DNA of 64,000 bases from Allomuricauda sp. Its GTDB lineage: Bacteria; Bacteroidota; Bacteroidia; Flavobacteriales; Flavobacteriaceae. The stretch's first letter is position 1. Each line of letters starts with the position of its first letter. This document shows, piece after piece, positions 60,582-64,000 of the stretch. Under the pieces are notes generated by a model that saw nothing but the letters and a program-made list of their open reading frames with translations, was not told the DNA's origin and searched no databases. The position numbers and the translations under genes are program-made. Location: NCBI GenBank assembly GCA_030148335.1, contig JASBTQ010000038.1, positions 1 to 64,000 on the forward strand, written 5' to 3'.

Positions 60582-62798
60582 CTATGCTAGAATTTGATAA
60601 GCAGCCAATGCAACAACATAGGCCAAAACACTCATGAAGCCCAATTGGATCATGGGCCATTTCCAGGAATTCGTCTCCCGTTTCACAATGGCCAAGGTGC
60701 TCATACATTGCATGGCCAAGGCATAGAAGAGCATCAGCGAAACGCCCGTTGCCAAATTGAACAAGGGTTTACCGGATTCGTCAAGTTCGGCGGCCATCCG
60801 GTTTTGGATGGTCTCTTCCTCATCGCTGCCCACGCTGTAAATGGTGGCAAGGGTCCCTACAAACACTTCCCGGGCGGCAAAGGAGGTCAACACGGCAATG
60901 CCGATCTTCCAGTCGTAGCCCAAGGGCTTCACAATGGGTTCAAAGGCCTTTCCGGCCTGACCGATATAGGAATGTTCCAACTTGTAACTGGCGATTTCCT
61001 GGGCCTTGGCACTTTCGGTGAGTTCGGCGGTCAGGGTTCGGACCGAATCCTGGGCGGCACTTGGCGCAAGTCCTTCCGACTCCACATCCTCCAAATAGGA
61101 ATCAATGTTGGTCTGGATATAGTTTTTGCTGTAGGTGCTCAGGCCTTCGTTGGCGATCCGTTCACTCACGATTTCCTCGGCATTTTGAAAATCGTCCGAG
61201 TACCCGTTGGACCCCAAGAACCAAAGCACAATGGAAAGGGCCAAAATGATCTTACCTGCCCCGAACACAAAGCTCTTGGTCTTTTCCAGAACGGTATAGC
61301 CCACATTTTTGATCAAGGGCATACGGTAGGTAGGCATTTCCACCATGAAGAGCGACCTACTTTTGATTTTCAAGATCTTGTCCAGTACCATGGCAGAAAA
61401 GAGGGCCATCCCAAAGCCGAGAAGGTACAGCAGCATGAGGGTCAATGCCTGATAGCTCAGACCCAGCACACTTCCTTGGGGAATCACAAGGGCAATCAAT
61501 ATGAGATATACGGGCAGTCTGGCAGAGCAGGTGGTAAAGGGCGTGACCAAGATGGTGATGAGGCGTTCCTTCCAGTTTTCTATGGTACGGGTGGCCATGA
61601 TGGCAGGAATGGCACAGGCATTGCCCGAAATCAAGGGCACCACACTTTTTCCGCTCAACCCAAAGGGTCGCATCAAACGGTCCATGAGGAAAACGACCCG
61701 GCTCATATAGCCCGATTCCTCCAAAAGGGAGATGAAGAGGAACAGAAAGGCAATCTGTGGGATAAAAATGACCACCCCTCCGATACCGGCCAGGATCCCT
61801 TCTGCCAACAAATCGGTGAATACGCCGGGGGGCAAAGTGTTCTTGATCCACTCGCTTGCCGCAGCAAACTGTTCGTCAATAAAATCCATCGGATAGCTGC
61901 TCCATTCAAAAATGGCCTGAAAGATGAGCAAGAGGATGGCGAAGAAAATAAGGTAACCGAACACCTTGTGTGTCAGTATTTTATCGATGGAGGCCCTTAG
62001 TCCCTTTGCGGCCATTTGGTCCACTTTGTAGGTCGTCTTCAGCGTATCGTTAATGAACTGGTAGCGGAGCACTGTTTCGCGGTGCTGTAGTTTTTTAAGT
62101 TCTTCCTTTGATTTGGTGAAAAAGGAAGTGGCATCCTGGATCTGTTTTTTCTCAATGGGCATGAAGTTCACGTCCTGCGTGATGACCAACCAAAGTTTGT
62201 AGGGATCCTCGTTGGGGAATGCTTTTTGGAGATTCTTGAAATAATCCGGGGAAATACGCGATGCATCAAGGTTGGGAGCGGTGGACAGCGATCTGTAATC
62301 GGCAATCAGTTCTTTGATGCGGTCGATGCCCTCACCTTTGCGGGTACTCACCAGGGCAATTTTGGTGTCCAGTTGTTTTTCCATGGCCTCGATGTCCAAG
62401 GAAATGCCTTTGCGAGACATGCGGTCCGCCATGTTGATGACAAGGATGGAGGGAATCTTCAGATCTTTGATCTGGGTAAAAAGAAAGAGGTTCCTTTTGA
62501 GATTTTCCACATCGGTGATCACCACGGCTACATCCGGATAGTCCTTGTCATTTTTGTTGAGCAGCAGTTCCACCACCAAACTTTCATCCAAGGAGGTGGT
62601 ATTGAGGCTATAGGTGCCCGGAAGGTCCAGGATATGGGCTTTCACGCCTCTGGGCAGCTTGCATATCCCTTCCTTTTTTTCCACGGTGATACCGGGGTAG
62701 TTGCCCACTTTTTGTTTGAGGCCCGTAAGTTGGTTGAAAACAGAGGTCTTTCCGGTATTGGGATTACCGATCAGGGCAACATTGATACTTTTGCTCAT
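60582..62798 (-). CDS. feoB: Ferrous iron transport protein B
   Basis: 738 aa. N-terminal G domain with GNPNTGKTS (G1, residues about 11-19), the NYPGITVEKKEG switch I segment, DLPGTYSL (G3) and NMADR (G4). After the GDI-like helices, the membrane domain has two gate repeats containing conserved cysteines (SGNACAIPAIMATR and TTCSARLPVYLILIA). Imports Fe(II). Its start overlaps the feoA stop by 4 bases, and its C-terminus abuts the Cys-rich gene. Confidence 0.95.
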   Translation of the reverse strand: MSKSINVALIGNPNTGKTSVFNQLTGLKQKVGNYPGITVEKKEGICKLPRGVKAHILDLPGTYSLNTTSLDESLVVELLLNKNDKDYPDVAVVITDVENLKRNLFLFTQIKDLKIPSILVINMADRMSRKGISLDIEAMEKQLDTKIALVSTRKGEGIDRIKELIADYRSLSTAPNLDASRISPDYFKNLQKAFPNEDPYKLWLVITQDVNFMPIEKKQIQDATSFFTKSKEELKKLQHRETVLRYQFINDTLKTTYKVDQMAAKGLRASIDKILTHKVFGYLIFFAILLLIFQAIFEWSSYPMDFIDEQFAAASEWIKNTLPPGVFTDLLAEGILAGIGGVVIFIPQIAFLFLFISLLEESGYMSRVVFLMDRLMRPFGLSGKSVVPLISGNACAIPAIMATRTIENWKERLITILVTPFTTCSARLPVYLILIALVIPQGSVLGLSYQALTLMLLYLLGFGMALFSAMVLDKILKIKSRSLFMVEMPTYRMPLIKNVGYTVLEKTKSFVFGAGKIILALSIVLWFLGSNGYSDDFQNAEEIVSERIANEGLSTYSKNYIQTNIDSYLEDVESEGLAPSAAQDSVRTLTAELTESAKAQEIASYKLEHSYIGQAGKAFEPIVKPLGYDWKIGIAVLTSFAAREVFVGTLATIYSVGSDEEETIQNRMAAELDESGKPLFNLATGVSLMLFYALAMQCMSTLAIVKRETNSWKWPMIQLGFMSVLAYVVALAAYQILA

Positions 62799-63037
62799 GG
62801 GGCTTGGGTTTCTTCAACTATATCAAGCTCAATGAGTTGGGCCAAGGAGCGTCGTATGGCGATGTGGCTTCCATTCAGGTTGATGTATATGGGGTCGTTC
62901 AAAGGAGCGATCTGGACCAGTTCCACGCTGTTGCCGGGCAAGCACCCCAATTCCAAAAGCTTGATGGGTAGCACGTGTTCGGAAAAATCCTTGATGATTC
63001 CCTTTTGCCCATATGCCAAATCGATAACGGTAGCCAC
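62795..63037 (-). CDS. feoA: Ferrous iron transport protein A
   Basis: 80-aa cytoplasmic SH3-like FeoA. Conserved SEHVLPIKLLELGCLPGNSVELV and the C-terminal IAIRRSLAQLIEL. The frame opens with GTG (63035-63037); an in-frame stop lies 12 bases upstream with no ATG between, so GTG is used. First gene of feoA-feoB-FeoB-associated. Confidence 0.92.
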   Translation of the reverse strand: MATVIDLAYGQKGIIKDFSEHVLPIKLLELGCLPGNSVELVQIAPLNDPIYINLNGSHIAIRRSLAQLIELDIVEETQAP

Positions 63038-63039
63038 AA

Positions 63040-63080
63040 TACTTATTTAGATTGAATTTAATTAAGGGCAAAAATAAGTA
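63040..63080. promoter_or_regulatory. feoA promoter with inverted repeat and weak DtxR-like dyad
   Basis: TATTTTTG (minus strand 63069-63076) is a -7 box for feoA. Nine-base arms TACTTATTT (63040-63048) and AAATAAGTA (63072-63080) flank the start point. TTTAGA-TTGA-ATTTAA at 63046-63061 shares the left half and spacing of the mntR-region dyad but is imperfect on the right. Confidence 0.45.
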
Positions 63081-63124
63081 AAAATGTATAAACAGGAACC
63101 AAATCCATGGCAAAGGTTTCGGTG

Positions 63125-63799
63125 CTATTCTCTGTAACTCTCCTTGAGCACTTTGAGGTCTTCGAGCAGTTTGTGGATCTCCTCTCGATTGGTGCCGTCA
63201 TAAAAGCCCCTGATGCGGCGTTCCTTGTCCACAAGGATGAAATTTTCGGTATGGATCATGTCATAAGGTCCGCCATCCCCATCGGTCTTCACTGCCAGAT
63301 AGGATTTTCGGGCCAGCTCGTAGATCTGTTTTTTTTCACCCGTCACCAAGTTCCATTTACTATCCACTACGCCTTTTTCCAAAGCGTATTTTTTCAGTTG
63401 AGGAACGGAGTCGATCACCGGGGTCACTGAATGTGAGAGCAGCATCACCTCCGGGTCATCCAGGACCGCGTTTTGGATCTCGGCCATGTTCTTGGTCATG
63501 ATGGGGCAAATGGTGGGGCAGGTGGTGAAGAAGAAATCCGCCACATAGATCTTGTCCTTGTAATTTGCTTGGGTGATGGTCTCCCCGTTCTGGTTGGTCA
63601 GGGAAAAGTCGGCAATGGTGTGGTATTTTTTTTTGTAGTGCAATGTGCTGTCCACCAATGATGGGTCCACCATGGACGGCTGGTACACCGGGAGCATTTT
63701 TTTGGGTTGCAGCGCATTATAGAACAGATAGACGATCACAGCGGAAAGTCCCAACAAAACCAAGCCGAAAAACTTGTATTTGGCAAAGAATGAACCCAT
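63125..63799 (-). CDS. SCO family protein (SCO1/SenC/PrrC)
   Basis: 224 aa. N-terminal anchor helix (FGLVLLGLSAVIVYLFYNAL), then a thioredoxin-like domain with the copper-binding CxxxC in FFTTCPTICPIMTKN and the conserved histidine in YDMIHTENFILVD. Inserts copper into cytochrome oxidase CuA or acts as a thiol-disulfide protein in the periplasm. It is divergent from a putative rseP start. Confidence 0.9.
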   Translation of the reverse strand: MGSFFAKYKFFGLVLLGLSAVIVYLFYNALQPKKMLPVYQPSMVDPSLVDSTLHYKKKYHTIADFSLTNQNGETITQANYKDKIYVADFFFTTCPTICPIMTKNMAEIQNAVLDDPEVMLLSHSVTPVIDSVPQLKKYALEKGVVDSKWNLVTGEKKQIYELARKSYLAVKTDGDGGPYDMIHTENFILVDKERRIRGFYDGTNREEIHKLLEDLKVLKESYRE

Positions 63800-63919
63800 G
63801 CGACAAAATTACGACCCGAAGGATGATTCTTCAAGCCTTGAGGCTGTTTTTGTTACTAAATCTTTCTTAAATCGGAAACTTATCCAAAACTGCTGTTTTT
63901 TTATCACTTCGTAAAAGTT

Positions 63920-63927
63920 TACTTTTG
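63920..63927 (+). promoter_or_regulatory. Bacteroidota -7 box (TACTTTTG) of the last gene
   Basis: Perfect TAnnTTTG match 23 bases before the ATG at 63951. The -33 region is a T-run rather than a clear TTTG. Confidence 0.5.
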
Positions 63928-63950
63928 TGCGTTTTAACAAAAGACAATCG

Positions 63951-64000
63951 ATGACCCCTATACTGATAAAGACCATACAATTCTTTCTAAGTCTTTCCCT
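63951..64000 (+). CDS. rseP: Probable RIP metalloprotease RseP, 3'-truncated by window edge
   Basis: Only 16 codons are visible: MTPILIKTIQFFLSLS. The pattern (short N-terminus, then a helix that would run into HELGHF) resembles the start of flavobacterial RseP site-2 proteases, and the position next to a SCO-family gene is common for rseP in this group. The zinc motif lies beyond the window, so the name rests on this short N-terminal resemblance and context. Confidence 0.55.
   Translation, partial: MTPILIKTIQFFLSLS

Noticed and set aside
60436-60708. 90-aa version of the FeoB-associated protein
   Set aside because: The first 43 residues are read from the feoB coding region in another frame; the ATG at 60579 gives the compact family-like 47-aa protein.
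60594-62000. 468-aa open frame antisense to feoB
   Set aside because: Opposite a canonical FeoB; composition is unlike a protein (high His/Gln/Gly shadow) and no start context or domain is present.
1-64000. CRISPR arrays, prophage, tRNA/rRNA genes and intact IS elements
   Set aside because: No regularly spaced repeats, no phage structural genes, no cloverleaf-like TTCGANTC segments in the gaps and no transposase frames were seen.

Overview
The window looks like chromosomal DNA of a marine-type Flavobacteriaceae (Bacteroidota), close to the Muricauda/Flagellimonas group. The evidence is moderate GC, promoters of the TAnnTTTG type with few Shine-Dalgarno sites, many 4-base ATGA stop/start overlaps, and typical flavobacterial blocks (tadA/dxs/DUF3078/dgt, SCO-RseP, a CusA fused to a TolC-like domain, DUF4097 adhesins behind an ECF sigma factor). 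The genus is an inference from gene content. I saw no rRNA, tRNA, CRISPR array, prophage or intact insertion sequence.

Layout. 1-1807 is the 3' part of nrdA. 1980-14592 is a sugar-oxidation locus: a Tat-type lipoprotein gluconate-dehydrogenase subunit 3, two paralogous GMC oxidoreductases, two TIM-barrel isomerase/epimerase-like proteins, two MFS transporters, a Gfo/Idh/MocA oxidoreductase and two DUF1080 proteins, with DinB and ASCH genes interspersed. This set fits periplasmic oxidation of glycosides to 3-keto-glycosides followed by cleavage and uptake. 14686-16726 is yicC-gmk-nadD. Then come a secreted GH130-like protein, a phosphate porin/PiT pair, dgt, DUF3078, dxs, tadA, a cold-shock protein, a ClC protein and aspS (to 30726).

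31517-38184 is a tetR-tolC-MFP-RND efflux operon with a clear autoregulatory operator; its adaptor gene carries an in-frame amber stop. 38406-41772 holds an ECF sigma factor with a 2TM protein, a polyprenyl synthase and a lycopene cyclase (carotenoids). 41820-44294 is an SSS transporter plus myo-inositol oxygenase. 44439-48266 is a metal-homeostasis block: a TonB receptor divergent from mntR-ZIP, with an operator-like palindrome over the receptor promoter. 48271-54224 is a heavy-metal RND system (CusB-like, CusA-TolC fusion, His-rich small protein).

54314-60306 contains small conserved hypotheticals, DUF2141, DUF423, a low-GC inserted lipoprotein gene flanked by broken copies of its two neighbours, and an ECF sigma/anti-sigma/adhesin operon. 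60436-63037 is feoAB with a small Cys-rich partner, followed by a SCO-family protein and the first codons of a probable rseP.

The points most worth a second look are the amber stop in the efflux adaptor, the duplication scar around the papain-like lipoprotein at 56656-57472, the ClC protein lacking both antiport glutamates, the TonB receptor without an ATG start, and the sugar-oxidation locus with a motif shared upstream of both GMC genes.
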